Source: JAOUEA01 sp963797635 (lineage in GTDB: Bacteria; Actinomycetota; UBA4738; HRBIN12). From it: 64,000 bases of DNA. Both the position numbers and the translations under genes were made by a program. The stretch covers positions 1 to 64,000 of the forward strand of contig CAWCPZ010000004.1 of NCBI GenBank assembly GCA_963797635.1. The letters run 5' to 3'. The notes beneath the pieces are model-generated. The model worked only from the letters and a program-made list of their open reading frames with translations. It was not told the origin of the DNA and made no database searches. This document shows, in pieces, positions 1-8,360 of the stretch (the stretch's first letter is position 1; every line of letters starts with the position of its first letter).

Positions 1-573
1 CGTGGTCAGGTTCTGGATGACGTCGTTCGGCGGCTGATTCACGGTCTGGTTAGTGGCGGATGTGACGTCGACGCCGTCCAAGTACAGGTGCCACGTTCCG
101 TCGTACGTCACCGCGCCGTGATGCCACACGCCAGTGGTCACGACGGCCGAACTGGTGATGGGATGGTTCGCTCCCGTCGACCCTGCACCATCGATGCGCT
201 CCTCGAAATCGGCCGTCAACGTGTTGCTCGAGTCGTCGATCCCGAAGATGTAGTTGATGTTGGCGATCTCGTCTTCGTTCTGGGCAGTTCCCTTGGCGAT
301 CAGCGGGATGACGTCTTGGATACCGTCGGTCCCCGTGTCCGCGAAGTCGCCGCCGCCGGTCCAGTTGAACCAGGTCTCCAGCGTGAACTGGGTAAAGCGA
401 AGAGACGTGTTCGTTCCCACGGTTGCGTACTGGCTGGTGCCGTTCAGCTGCAGGGCCTTGTTGCCGGCCGCCTGCGCGCTGAAGCCAAGAGGCAGGAAGG
501 CCGCCACCATCGCGAGCGTCAGCGTGATCGACCAGAGCTTGCGGGTCCGACGGTTCCGGGGGGTGTGACTCAT
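1..573 (-). CDS. Secreted LamG/concanavalin-like domain protein, partial
   Basis: The frame is open from an ATG at 573 to the window edge (191 codons), so the C-terminus is missing. The N-terminus has a basic stretch (RNRRTRK), a hydrophobic core ending FLPLGF and an AQA cleavage site, so the protein is exported. The mature part starts ALQLNGTSQYATVG and contains TLETWFNW and GVWHHGAVTYDGTWHLYLDG, the hallmark strands of LamG_3/concanavalin A-like lectin-glucanase domains, which bind or act on glycans outside the cell. An AAAGGA ribosome site precedes the start, and the start overlaps the upstream stop in ATGA, so the two genes are translationally coupled. Domain assignment is fairly firm; the ligand is unknown. 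Confidence 0.75.
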   Translation of the reverse strand, partial: MSHTPRNRRTRKLWSITLTLAMVAAFLPLGFSAQAAGNKALQLNGTSQYATVGTNTSLRFTQFTLETWFNWTGGGDFADTGTDGIQDVIPLIAKGTAQNEDEIANINYIFGIDDSSNTLTADFEERIDGAGSTGANHPITSSAVVTTGVWHHGAVTYDGTWHLYLDGVDVTSATNQTVNQPPNDVIQNLTT

Positions 574-925
574 GCCTCTTCGTTCCTTTCGGTGGTCGCC
601 GCTGGGATGGCGACCTCGACGGGCAGACGGAGGAGCGGGATGACGACGACGGTCACGAGACCGTCACCGCTCTTCGCCGCCGAGTACAGAGAGTGCGTGT
701 TGTTCGCGGTGTTGCGCAGTCGAGCCCTGAACTTGTGGGGTGCCGTTGCCGGCACCCGGCGCGAACGGCGCGTTGAGACGGGTCCATCGAGGTGAGGCCG
801 AAGTCGGCGGCGGGCATCCTCGCGCCGGCGGCCTGCATGCCGATCGGCAGGATGGGAAGCACCAGCGCGAGCGCGATCACGCCCGCGAACCGTCGGGTGG
901 TGCTTCGCCACGGCGTTCGACTCAT
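570..925 (-). CDS. Small secreted protein, reading frame broken
   Basis: From the ATG at 925 (GGAGG nearby upstream) the protein begins MSRTPWRSTTRRFAG with a hydrophobic stretch ALALVLPILPIGMQAAGA, closely parallel to the signal peptide of the next gene (MSHTP...FSAQAAG). The plausible continuation jumps frame, probably twice between about 640 and 800, and finishes in the frame that reads THSLYSAAKSGDG, VTVVVIPLL and ends NEEA just before the downstream start (stop and start overlap as ATGA). That overlap supports the last frame as genuine. I recognise no domain. It could be a damaged paralogue of its neighbour's N-terminus or an intact small secreted protein spoiled by sequence errors. Confidence 0.4.
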
Positions 926-1367
926 GAGCCCCTTCGACCTCCATGAGCGCGGCGTGCCGCGATCGACGATGTCGATCACGGCGAGCGGTGCGCCCCTGCG
1001 TCTCTCTCCGTCCGCACCCCGGGTCAGGTCGTTGAGCTCAGTCCCGTGGGTGGATATCCGTCGTGCTGGTTCCTTCCTTCCGAATCAGAGCCTACGCAGT
1101 CTTCCATCCCCCTTCTGGGGGACGCATCGGGCAGAAGGCGTAATCCTCCACGTCCATGGGTCGCGTAGGTCAAGGCACTCCACCTGCAGGTTCTCCCTGA
1201 TCGCCGGCGTTTTCCCCATGCCAGGCTACGTAGCCGTCCTGGCCGATATGCGGTATGGACGACGGCCTACAGTACCGGAACCACCGGTTCCTTCAGTACG
1301 CAACCGTACCGAGAGGCCCATGGAAGAGACGAACTGCCCTCGAGACGCGGCTGGCTACACTCTCGGC
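926..1367. other. Gene-free 442-bp leader/intergenic region
   Basis: No convincing gene in any frame. It holds the 5' region of the minus-strand secreted genes and the upstream side of the plus-strand tRNA-Sec. Visible structures: a dyad at 961-977 (described separately), GGTGCG paired with CGCACC at about 986-1017, and GGAACC-ACC-GGTTCC at 1277-1291. I compared it by eye with c-di-GMP, c-di-AMP, cobalamin and SAM riboswitch cores and found no match. Confidence 0.5.
961..977. promoter_or_regulatory. Inverted repeat GATCGAC-GAT-GTCGATC, possible operator
   Basis: A perfect 7-bp dyad with a 3-bp centre lies 35 bp upstream of the start at 925. The size and position suit a repressor site or a leader hairpin for the secreted-protein genes. 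No regulator is adjacent, so assignment is speculative. Confidence 0.25.
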
Positions 1368-1462
1368 GGAGGCGTCAGGGTTCCTGGTGGGCCCCACGGT
1401 CTTCAAAACCGATGTGGGGGCGCGAGCTCCCAGGCGGGTTCGATTCCCGTCCGCCTCCGCCA
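1368..1462 (+). tRNA. selC: tRNA-Sec (anticodon UCA)
   Basis: The anticodon arm is CGGT-CTTCAAA-ACCG with anticodon TCA, as in other selC genes. The acceptor 5' strand GGAGGCGT faces CCGCCTCC (seven pairs plus one mismatch, in the eight-position acceptor stem typical of bacterial tRNA-Sec). The T arm is GCGGG-TTCGATT-CCCGT, there is a long variable arm (about 1415-1436), discriminator G at 1459 and an encoded CCA at 1460-1462. About 95 nt is the usual length for this, the longest tRNA. It is charged with serine and converted to selenocysteyl-tRNA by SelA and delivered by SelB at UGA codons. No selA, selB or selD gene lies in this window. Confidence 0.93.
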
Positions 1463-1521
1463 CGGTCGGCCCATACACCTCGAGTGCGTTCTGATCCGCG
1501 ATGCCTGGGTACAGTGGAGGC

Positions 1522-1830
1522 ATGAGCGCCATCGCCCGACTGCAAACCTTCGCCGAGCGCGCGGAGATCTCGTTCGACGAGCTCCTCGACTTCCTCGACT
1601 CCCCCTCGGGTCGTCGCGTCCGCAATGCGTTCGCCGCCGGACTCATCGTGTCGGTGCCGATGATCATGCGCATCCCCGGTCTGCGACGTTCGCCCATCGG
1701 ACGGCTCGTGGAACTCACCGGTGGCACCGCCATCGTGCTCGCGCTCGCCGAAGCGATCCGGGAATGGGAGCGCAGCGACAAGGCCAAGCGGCGTCAACGC
1801 GTCATCGACGTTCCGCCGGCATCGCCGTAG
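1522..1830 (+). CDS. Small hypothetical protein with one membrane segment
   Basis: 102 residues from the ATG at 1522; a GTGGAGG ribosome site sits just upstream, so I prefer this start to the in-frame ATG at 1501. The N-terminal half looks like a soluble helical region (FAERAEISFDELLDFLDS), followed by RRVRNAFAAGLIVSVPMIM, a hydrophobic segment, then a second apolar stretch GGTAIVLALAEAI and a basic tail (KAKRRQR). It resembles small actinobacterial conserved proteins of unknown role; I recognise no family. It lies 60 bp after tRNA-Sec and ends 5 bp from the convergent MFS gene. Confidence 0.6.
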   Translation: MSAIARLQTFAERAEISFDELLDFLDSPSGRRVRNAFAAGLIVSVPMIMRIPGLRRSPIGRLVELTGGTAIVLALAEAIREWERSDKAKRRQRVIDVPPASP

Positions 1831-1834
1831 GCCA

Positions 1835-3157
1835 TCAGGCCCCGGACGGTGTGTGCGGCCCTTCCGGTACCTCGGCCTCGATCTCGTCCGCCTCGTCGAT
1901 CCGGATCTCGGACTCCATCTCTTCGGGCTTCAGCGTGCCCACCGAACCGCGTCGGATCGCGCGGATGTAGAGCCCGATCGCCGGCAGGCTCAGCAGCCCG
2001 GAGGTGACCAGCGCCGCCGGCGTCGAGACCTTCGTGGCGACCAGCCCCAGGACCGGCCCGCCCGCGGCCTGACCCACGGCGTCCGCCTGTGAACCCATCG
2101 AGTTGATCGTGGCCCGCGTCTTCGGATCGAGCCCCTGGTTGATCCACGCGGTGAAGACCGGATCGCGCACCGTCCTCAGCGCACCCACCACCCAGAACGC
2201 CAGCAGCGCCATCCAGAACTGTCCCGCCAGACCGAACACCACGACGCTCACGATCAACAACGCGTCGATCCCCATCAGGATCTTCGCGACCGCGGCGTGA
2301 CCTTCGAGGTGCGCCCGGCGCTTCACCACCGAGAGCGCGACGATCCCCAGCACCATCGAGACACCGTCCAGGATGCCGAACCACACCACCGGATCGAGGT
2401 CCCCCAGCGAAGGAAGGCCGAGGTCGCGAAGCAGGTGGTAGTCCGAGAGCCGGTCGAACCCTTCGGTCGAGGCGCCGTGGAGCGCTGCCACGGCCAGGAT
2501 CAACAGCAGCACGTGATGGGCGCGGACCTGCCCGACACCGTCCTTGAGCGTCGTGGTGAACGCCGTGCGGCGATGCTCACCCTCAGAACGCTCGGGCTTG
2601 GTGAACCCGTCCTCCCGCATCGCGAGCGCCATGAAGACGCCGAGAGCGCAGAACCCCAGGCCCGCGAGCGCGATGGGAAGCCGCAGGTTCACCGAGGCCA
2701 GGATCACGCTCGCGACCACCCCGGCAAGCGCCCCGCCCTGCCACACCTGCTCGCTGCGCAGGTAGAGCGGTCTCGCCTCCTCCTCACCGATCTCGTCGGT
2801 GAGCCACGCGATGTCGGCGCCCGATTGGAAGGTGGCGAACACCCCCCAGAGGGCCTGCGACACCATCGCCCACAAGAAGGAACCGGACCATGCCAATAAG
2901 AGGAATGCGATCCCGGAGCCGAACAGCCCGATCACGACGGACAGCCGCCGGCTCACGGTGTCCGCCACCACGCCGGTCGGGATCTCGAACAGCAGGTACG
3001 TCCCTTCCAGCACCGTGCCCATCAGCAGGAGCTGCAACGGGTCGAGCCCGAGTTCCACGATGAGGAACACGCTGAAGATGGTGGCCATGAGTCGGAAGGC
3101 GAAGCCTTCGGCCCCGGAGTAGAGCAGGTAGACGGTCTGTGGGCGCAGTCGTCGCAC
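1835..3157 (-). CDS. MFS transporter
   Basis: 440 residues, GTG start at 3157 with AAAGGA upstream. About twelve hydrophobic segments are visible. The loop after helix 2 carries GVVADTVSRRLSVVIG, the conserved MFS G-x3-D-x2-(S/G)-R-R motif. The layout resembles the tetracycline/macrolide-type efflux clade in which helix 1 starts with YLLYSGAEGF. Substrate cannot be told from sequence. It is divergent from a TetR-family regulator with a clear operator between them, which suggests inducible drug or metabolite export. An acidic tail (EEMESEIRIDEADEIE) follows the last helix. Confidence 0.85.
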   Translation of the reverse strand: MRRLRPQTVYLLYSGAEGFAFRLMATIFSVFLIVELGLDPLQLLLMGTVLEGTYLLFEIPTGVVADTVSRRLSVVIGLFGSGIAFLLLAWSGSFLWAMVSQALWGVFATFQSGADIAWLTDEIGEEEARPLYLRSEQVWQGGALAGVVASVILASVNLRLPIALAGLGFCALGVFMALAMREDGFTKPERSEGEHRRTAFTTTLKDGVGQVRAHHVLLLILAVAALHGASTEGFDRLSDYHLLRDLGLPSLGDLDPVVWFGILDGVSMVLGIVALSVVKRRAHLEGHAAVAKILMGIDALLIVSVVVFGLAGQFWMALLAFWVVGALRTVRDPVFTAWINQGLDPKTRATINSMGSQADAVGQAAGGPVLGLVATKVSTPAALVTSGLLSLPAIGLYIRAIRRGSVGTLKPEEMESEIRIDEADEIEAEVPEGPHTPSGA

Positions 3158-3366
3158 GACAGGTCCTTTCGCGGCGAGCAGCCGCTGGGATCGAGCGCTC
3201 GGGGGGCACCGCCACGGTTCGCATCAGCGACCGGACGTTCCGAGGTACGCACGAAGCGGGGCTGTCCAGGAGCCCCGCGCGGATCGACTCGGTATGTCGC
3301 TAGATCGCTGGCATGTGCGAGGCGAAGTCTCGCCCAGGCACCGAGGTGAGTCAAACGGTGCCGGCA

Positions 3367-3382
3367 TTGAGCGTATGCTCAA
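3367..3382. promoter_or_regulatory. TetR-type operator TTGAGC-GTAT-GCTCAA
   Basis: A perfect 6-bp dyad with a 4-bp centre ends 5 bp before the TetR-family start codon at 3388 and lies in the divergent intergenic region shared with the MFS gene. TetR regulators usually bind such 15-17-bp palindromes to repress themselves and the divergent gene. Confidence 0.7.
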
Positions 3383-3387
3383 ACTCG

Positions 3388-4008
3388 ATGGCCGACGCCG
3401 TGGAGATCAGTGGCACCAAGCAGCGGATCGTGCAGGCCACGATCGACACGATCCGGGACGAGGGCTTCGCGTCCGCGTCCGCCCGTGCGATCGCTCGCCG
3501 GGGCGACTTCAACCAGGCGCTGATCTTCTATCACTACGGAACGTTGAACGAGCTGCTGCTCGCCGCCTTCGACCAGGTGACCGCGGCCCGGATCGAACGG
3601 TACGTGGAGGTCTTCGAAGGTCCCGATGACCTCGCATCGAAACTCCGGGCGATGATCCCGCTGTATCGCGACGACCGTGAGTCCGGGCGGCTGCGGGTCA
3701 TCACGGAGGTGATCGCCGGTGCCACCGGCCGGCCGGACCTGGCGCCCGAGGTCGCCGCCAGGATCGATCCGTGGATCTCGATGACCGACCACGTCGTCCG
3801 CTCACTGCTCGACGACGTGGGCATGACCGGGGTCGTCGAGCCGCCCGACGCCGCGTTCGCCATCTCCGCGTTGTTCGTGGGCATGGACGTGCTCGGGAGT
3901 CTCGGCTATGACGACGCGCCCGCCGAACGCCTGATCGAGCTCGCGGCATCCCTCGCACCCATGCTCGAGATGCTGAGCGGTCTCGGAGCCACCGCTGCCA
4001 AGGACTGA
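3388..4008 (+). CDS. TetR family transcriptional regulator
   Basis: 206 residues from the ATG at 3388; the frame extends upstream to 3313 but that would run through the operator, so the shorter start is chosen. The N-terminal helix-turn-helix reads TKQRIVQATIDTIRDEGF, then ASARAIARRGDFNQALIFYH, the typical TetR recognition helix ending in YHYG. The C-terminal ligand domain (about residues 60-200) contains the dimer helices. It probably represses itself and the divergent MFS gene through the dyad at 3367-3382; the ligand is unknown. Confidence 0.9.
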   Translation: MADAVEISGTKQRIVQATIDTIRDEGFASASARAIARRGDFNQALIFYHYGTLNELLLAAFDQVTAARIERYVEVFEGPDDLASKLRAMIPLYRDDRESGRLRVITEVIAGATGRPDLAPEVAARIDPWISMTDHVVRSLLDDVGMTGVVEPPDAAFAISALFVGMDVLGSLGYDDAPAERLIELAASLAPMLEMLSGLGATAAKD

Positions 4009-4029
4009 GTTCACCCTGTCGTCACCGGC

Positions 4030-5598
4030 ATGTGGGAGCATCGGGCCGTGAGCGCGGTCGTGGAACCCGCACCGGACGACCGGCCCTTCGCGGTCGTCGA
4101 CATCGGCTCGAACTCGGGGCGGATGATCGTGTTCCGTCTGCGTGAGGGCGAGCACCTCGACGTCGTCGAAGACGCGCGAGCACCGTTGCGACTCGCCCGC
4201 GAACTGCGGGATTCCGATCGCCTCGGCACCGATGCGATCGACCGCGTGGTCGATGCCCTCCGCGATTTCCTGGCGGTGGCGCAAGGGGCGGGCGCCACGC
4301 GCATGATCGCCGTCGCCACGTCCGCGGTGCGCGACGCCGCCGACGGCGCCGAACTGGTGGAACGCGCGCAGCGACTCGGCATCCAACTCCAGACGATCGA
4401 CGGCGACCACGAAGCACTGCTCGGGTTCTACGGCGCCGTCCACGATCTGCCGGTCACGGGCGGCGTCACGTTCGATGTGGGTGGCGGCAGCGCCGAACTC
4501 ACCTCGTTCCGGAGCCGGCGGTTGCTCCGATCATGGTCGATGCCGCTCGGGTCGCTCCGCATGAGCGACCGGTACCTGGACAGCGACCCCCCGACCGACC
4601 ACGAGATCAAGGCCCTCGTCAAAGCCACGGGATCGTCCCTGGACGACGCGGGCATCGCCGAGCTCGCGCCCGGAGAAGAACTCGTGGGCATCGGCGGTAC
4701 CGTCCGGAACCTGGCGAAGATCGACCTGAAGCGCACCGACTATCCGCTGCCGCTGCTGCACGGCTACCACCTGTCGGAGAAACGACTCGCAGCGATGATC
4801 GAGGAGATGGCGGGTCGGTCGATGAAGCGACGGGCCTCGATGCCCGGCCTCAACCCCGACCGTGCCGACACGATCGTGGGCGGCGCCCTGGTGATCCAGA
4901 CGATCATGCGGCACGTCGGCGCCGACCGGATCGTCGTGTCCAGCCGCGGACTCCGGGAGGGATTGGCCCTGGCCACCGCGACCGGCAACGTTCCGTCACC
5001 GGAATGGGTGCGCAACATCTCGGTGGCCACGCTGGCCGCCAGGTTCGCCACGTGGGTGCCGGCGGCGGCCGAACGGCGCGCACGCCTCGCCGACGAGCTG
5101 CTCGAAGCCCTCGACCCTGCCTCGCCCCTGCGCGTGCGGGAGATGCTGGGTCACGCCGCCGTGCTGCTCGACGTCGGGCGCGCGATCGACTACTACGACC
5201 GCTTCGAGCACGCCGCCATGATCGTCACGGCGGCCGACCTCGGGGGGTTCTCGCACGCCGACCTCGGCGCGCTCACGGCGATCCTGCGCCAGGCCGACGA
5301 CGACACGCGGCTCGGGCCGTACGGACGCCTCGTGGACAAGGACGACCGGGCGGCGGTCCTTCGGGCGGCGACCGCGCTCACGCTCGCCGACGAGCTCAAC
5401 CGCCGGATCCCGCCGGACGTCCCCTCGCCGATCAGCTGCAACTGGATGCGCGCCGGGTTCGAGATCGTCGCACCGGTCCCCAGCGGTTGGCATCCGCGCG
5501 GTGTCGCGCGGCGGTTCGCCAAGGTGTTCGGCCAGCCCCTCCTGGTCGTGGCCAACGAATCCGTCACGACGCTCGCCCCGGCTCCCGACCACGGCTAG
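4030..5598 (+). CDS. ppx: Ppx/GppA phosphatase family protein (exopolyphosphatase-like)
   Basis: 522 residues, an actin-fold ASKHA enzyme that removes terminal phosphate from polyphosphate or pppGpp. The first phosphate loop is AVVDIGSNSGRMIVFRL, followed by TSAVRDAADG, the second loop FDVGGGSAEL (about residue 145) and VGIGGTVRNLAKI near 220. The C-terminal part (about 320-500) is a helical HD-like region with GHAAVLLDVGRAIDYYDR and HAAMIV, as in long-form Ppx proteins. Either the ATG at 4030 or a GTG at 4048 could be the start. It begins 21 bp after the TetR gene. Which substrate it prefers is not decidable here. Confidence 0.88.
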   Translation: MWEHRAVSAVVEPAPDDRPFAVVDIGSNSGRMIVFRLREGEHLDVVEDARAPLRLARELRDSDRLGTDAIDRVVDALRDFLAVAQGAGATRMIAVATSAVRDAADGAELVERAQRLGIQLQTIDGDHEALLGFYGAVHDLPVTGGVTFDVGGGSAELTSFRSRRLLRSWSMPLGSLRMSDRYLDSDPPTDHEIKALVKATGSSLDDAGIAELAPGEELVGIGGTVRNLAKIDLKRTDYPLPLLHGYHLSEKRLAAMIEEMAGRSMKRRASMPGLNPDRADTIVGGALVIQTIMRHVGADRIVVSSRGLREGLALATATGNVPSPEWVRNISVATLAARFATWVPAAAERRARLADELLEALDPASPLRVREMLGHAAVLLDVGRAIDYYDRFEHAAMIVTAADLGGFSHADLGALTAILRQADDDTRLGPYGRLVDKDDRAAVLRAATALTLADELNRRIPPDVPSPISCNWMRAGFEIVAPVPSGWHPRGVARRFAKVFGQPLLVVANESVTTLAPAPDHG

Positions 5599-5625
5599 CA
5601 TTCCCCGCGGAAGGGGGCTCGTACG

Positions 5626-6477
5626 TTGGCGACCTCGCTCAGCGTCTTCATCTCCGTCGACATGGAGGGCATCGCCGGCATCACCACGGTGCGGCAGTGT
5701 CGACGTGGCACGGACGACTACTCGTGGGCGCGCGAGCTCATGACCGATGAGGCGAACGCCGCGATCGAGGCGGCGTTCGACGCCACGGCCCGCAAGGTGG
5801 TGGTGAGCGATTCGCACGCCGACATGGGCAACCTGCTGCCCCACCGCCTGGATCAGCGCGCCGAACTCGTGCAGGGAACGCCCAAGGTGCCGTTCAGCAT
5901 GATGACCGGCATCGAGGAGGGGTTCAGCTGCGCCGCCTTCATCGGCTACCACGCCGGCGCGGGCACGTCCGAGGCGATCCTGGACCACACCTACACCGGG
6001 TTCTTCACCGACGTGCGGGTCAACGGTGAGTCCTGGAACGAAACGCACCTGAACGCCGCCCTGGCGGGCACGTTCGGCGTGCCCGTGGGGTTCGTGGCGG
6101 GTGACCGCGCGTGCTGCGAGCAAGCGAAAGCGAAGCTCCCGTGGATCAGGACGGTCGCCGTCAAAGAGGGGTTCGGCAATCGGGTCGGGCGTTCGCAGTC
6201 GCCCGCCAAGGCCCGAGCCGCCATCCACGGGCTGTTCAGCGAGGTGGTGAAGAACGCCGATCAGCTGGAGGTGTTCGCGCCTGAGGGGCCCTTCACGTTC
6301 GAGATCGACGCCATCGGCACCGCGGTGGCCGACATGTGCGCGCTGTCTCCCGGCACCGATCGGGTCGGGCCGCGCACGGTGCGGTTCGAGACCGACGACT
6401 TCCGGATGCTCTACCGGTGCCTGCTCACCTGGATGAACCTGGGCAACCGCGTGGCGCCCAGCTACCCCGTGGAGTAG
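5626..6477 (+). CDS. M55 family D-aminopeptidase (DppA-like)
   Basis: 283 residues from a TTG at 5626 preceded by GGAAGGGGG. The N-terminus SVDMEGIAGIT carries the Asp and Glu zinc ligands of M55 peptidases; SDSHADMGN holds further ligands, and GYHAGAG and HLNAALAG follow as in DppA. Known members are zinc enzymes forming decameric rings that cleave D-Ala-containing peptides, often for peptidoglycan peptide salvage. Length matches the family (about 270-280). The 3' end overlaps the convergent Gfo/Idh gene by 53 bp. Confidence 0.9.
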   Translation: MATSLSVFISVDMEGIAGITTVRQCRRGTDDYSWARELMTDEANAAIEAAFDATARKVVVSDSHADMGNLLPHRLDQRAELVQGTPKVPFSMMTGIEEGFSCAAFIGYHAGAGTSEAILDHTYTGFFTDVRVNGESWNETHLNAALAGTFGVPVGFVAGDRACCEQAKAKLPWIRTVAVKEGFGNRVGRSQSPAKARAAIHGLFSEVVKNADQLEVFAPEGPFTFEIDAIGTAVADMCALSPGTDRVGPRTVRFETDDFRMLYRCLLTWMNLGNRVAPSYPVE

Positions 6478-7444
6478 GCACACCGCGCAGCGCGGTCCTC
6501 AGCCCTGCGTCGCGAGCGCTCGCGTAGGCCGCGTCCACGATCTGCATCACGATCCGGCCGTCCTCGCCGCTGGGCCGGGGTTGCCGGCCCTCCGAGACCG
6601 AATCCAGGAACTCGGCGACCTGCGCCGAATACATCGGCTGCGTGCAGTGCTCGTAGTCCTCGGCGGGCGGGGTGTCCGGCCAGATGCGCTCGTAGCCCTT
6701 CGTGCCGTACACCTCGGTGTCGGCCTCAAGTCCACCGATCCGTGCTTGCCACCAGCCCGATTCGACCACGCTGTTCGTGCCGTTGTCCCACCCGATCAGC
6801 AGGATGGCATCGTCGTCGACCTCGTAGCGGCCCTCCGCGTACCGGGTGCCCACCGTGGCGCACACCCGGCCGGGCTCGGGGTCGCCCAGCAGGAACCGAG
6901 CCGTGTCGATCGCGTGCACGCCCATGTCCAGCAGCGCACCGCCGCCGGCGAGCTCGCGATCGGTGAACCACCCCGTGGGACCCCACCGCTCGTGCGCGCC
7001 GTAGCCGCGGGTCTTCACCACCTCGCCCAGATCCCCCGCGGCGATCCGGTCACGCAGGGCGATCACCTCGGCGCGGAACCGCCAGCAGTGGGCGACCATC
7101 AGCGAAGTGCCGGATGCGCGTGCCGCGTCCAGCATCGCGTCGCACTCCTCGACGGTGGTCGCCATCGGCTTCTCGACCATCACGGGCGTGCCCGCTCGCA
7201 GCAACGCGATCGACTGTGGGGCATGCAACGCGTTCGGGGTGGCCACGATCGCGGCGTCGATACCGGGATCGGCGGCGAGCCCTTCCCAATCGGTGGTGAC
7301 CCGCTCGATGCCGTGCCGGTCGGCGAACACGCGGGCGGTCTCCTCGCGATGGTTCGCCACCGCGACCAGTTCATCCCCGTGCGCGAGGACACCGCGCGCA
7401 TGGAAGTCCTGGATCCACCCACACCCGAACAGCGCGACCCTCAT
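6425..7444 (-). CDS. Gfo/Idh/MocA family NAD(P)-dependent oxidoreductase
   Basis: 339 residues. The Rossmann motif is ALFGCGWIQDFH at the N-terminus, the catalytic Lys lies in VEKPMATT (about residue 93), and the C-terminal beta-sheet domain carries GALLDMGVHAIDTARF with the usual Asp and His. Family members oxidise sugars, inositols or sugar derivatives. It is the last gene of the ROK-SBP-permease operon, 16 bp after the second permease, so it most likely acts on the imported sugar, for example oxidising an aldose or amino sugar. Exact substrate is inference. Confidence 0.88.
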   Translation of the reverse strand: MRVALFGCGWIQDFHARGVLAHGDELVAVANHREETARVFADRHGIERVTTDWEGLAADPGIDAAIVATPNALHAPQSIALLRAGTPVMVEKPMATTVEECDAMLDAARASGTSLMVAHCWRFRAEVIALRDRIAAGDLGEVVKTRGYGAHERWGPTGWFTDRELAGGGALLDMGVHAIDTARFLLGDPEPGRVCATVGTRYAEGRYEVDDDAILLIGWDNGTNSVVESGWWQARIGGLEADTEVYGTKGYERIWPDTPPAEDYEHCTQPMYSAQVAEFLDSVSEGRQPRPSGEDGRIVMQIVDAAYASARDAGLRTALRGVPTPRGSWAPRGCPGSSR

Positions 7445-7460
7445 CGGCGCACCCTCGACA

Positions 7461-8360
7461 TCAGCCCTTGACGCCCGTCAGGGTGACACCCTCGACGAAC
7501 ACCTTCTGGGCCAGGAAGAACAGGATGATGATCGGCAACATCATCAGGGCCGAGGCCGCCATCGTGAGGTTCCACTGCACCTGATACTTCTGTTTGAACT
7601 CCGCCAGGCCGATCGCCAGGGTGTAGAGCTTCGGATTGTTCCCCACGAAGAGCAGCGGTGCGAAGAAGTCGTTCCAGGCGTACAGGAAGTTGAACAACGC
7701 CACCGCGGCGATCGCGGGCTTGGCCAGCGGCACGATCACCCGGGTCATGATCTGCCATTCGTTCGCGCCGTCCACCCGGGCCGCGTCCGACAGCTCCTCC
7801 GGGATCGTCATGAAGAACTGGCGCAGCAGGAAGATCGAGAACGCGTCGCCGAAGAAGCTGGGCAGGATCAACGGCGTGAGGTGGCCGATCCACCCGAGCC
7901 GCACGAAGATGATGTAGAGGGGCACGATCGTGACCTGGAACGGCAGCATCAGGGTCGCGAGCACGGCGACGAACGCGAACTGCCGGCCGCGCCACTGCAT
8001 CCGCGCCAGCGCGTACGCAACGGGAACGCACGACAGGATGGTCCCCACGGTCGAGAGCACGGCCACCTGCGTGGTGTTCCAGGTGTACCGCAGCAGCGGC
8101 ACCTCACGGAACACGTCGAGGTAGTTGCCCGGGTTGAACGGCTGGGGGATCAGGGACGAGGTCAGCGCCTGTTCCTGGGTCATGAACGAGGTCACGAGGA
8201 TGAAGATCATCGGGACCAGGAACATCGCCGCGACCGCGATCAACACCGTGTGGTCGATGAACGCCCGCAGCACTCGGTGGCGCTTCGTCGCCTGCGGGAT
8301 CGGACGCGCGGGAACCTCCGCCGCGCTGCCGTACCGGACCACCGGCGCGGTCGTGCTCAC
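7461..8360 (-). CDS. Carbohydrate ABC transporter permease (MalG type)
   Basis: 299 residues from the GTG at 8360, which overlaps the upstream permease stop as GTGA. Six membrane helices are visible. The EAA loop that contacts the ATPase reads ELSDAARVDGANEWQIMTRV (about residue 180), followed by LPLAKPAIAA-type sequence. The N-terminus is cytoplasmic and basic. It pairs with the MalF-type subunit to form the channel of a CUT1 sugar importer. Confidence 0.92.
   Translation of the reverse strand: MSTTAPVVRYGSAAEVPARPIPQATKRHRVLRAFIDHTVLIAVAAMFLVPMIFILVTSFMTQEQALTSSLIPQPFNPGNYLDVFREVPLLRYTWNTTQVAVLSTVGTILSCVPVAYALARMQWRGRQFAFVAVLATLMLPFQVTIVPLYIIFVRLGWIGHLTPLILPSFFGDAFSIFLLRQFFMTIPEELSDAARVDGANEWQIMTRVIVPLAKPAIAAVALFNFLYAWNDFFAPLLFVGNNPKLYTLAIGLAEFKQKYQVQWNLTMAASALMMLPIIILFFLAQKVFVEGVTLTGVKG

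Noticed and set aside
926..1367. Riboswitch in the leader of the secreted-protein genes
   Set aside because: Compared by eye with c-di-GMP, c-di-AMP, cobalamin and SAM cores; the required conserved stretches are missing, only simple hairpins remain.
4996..6483. A 495-codon minus-strand frame
   Set aside because: Antisense to the Ppx and M55 genes, low-complexity His/Arg/Glu composition and no motif.
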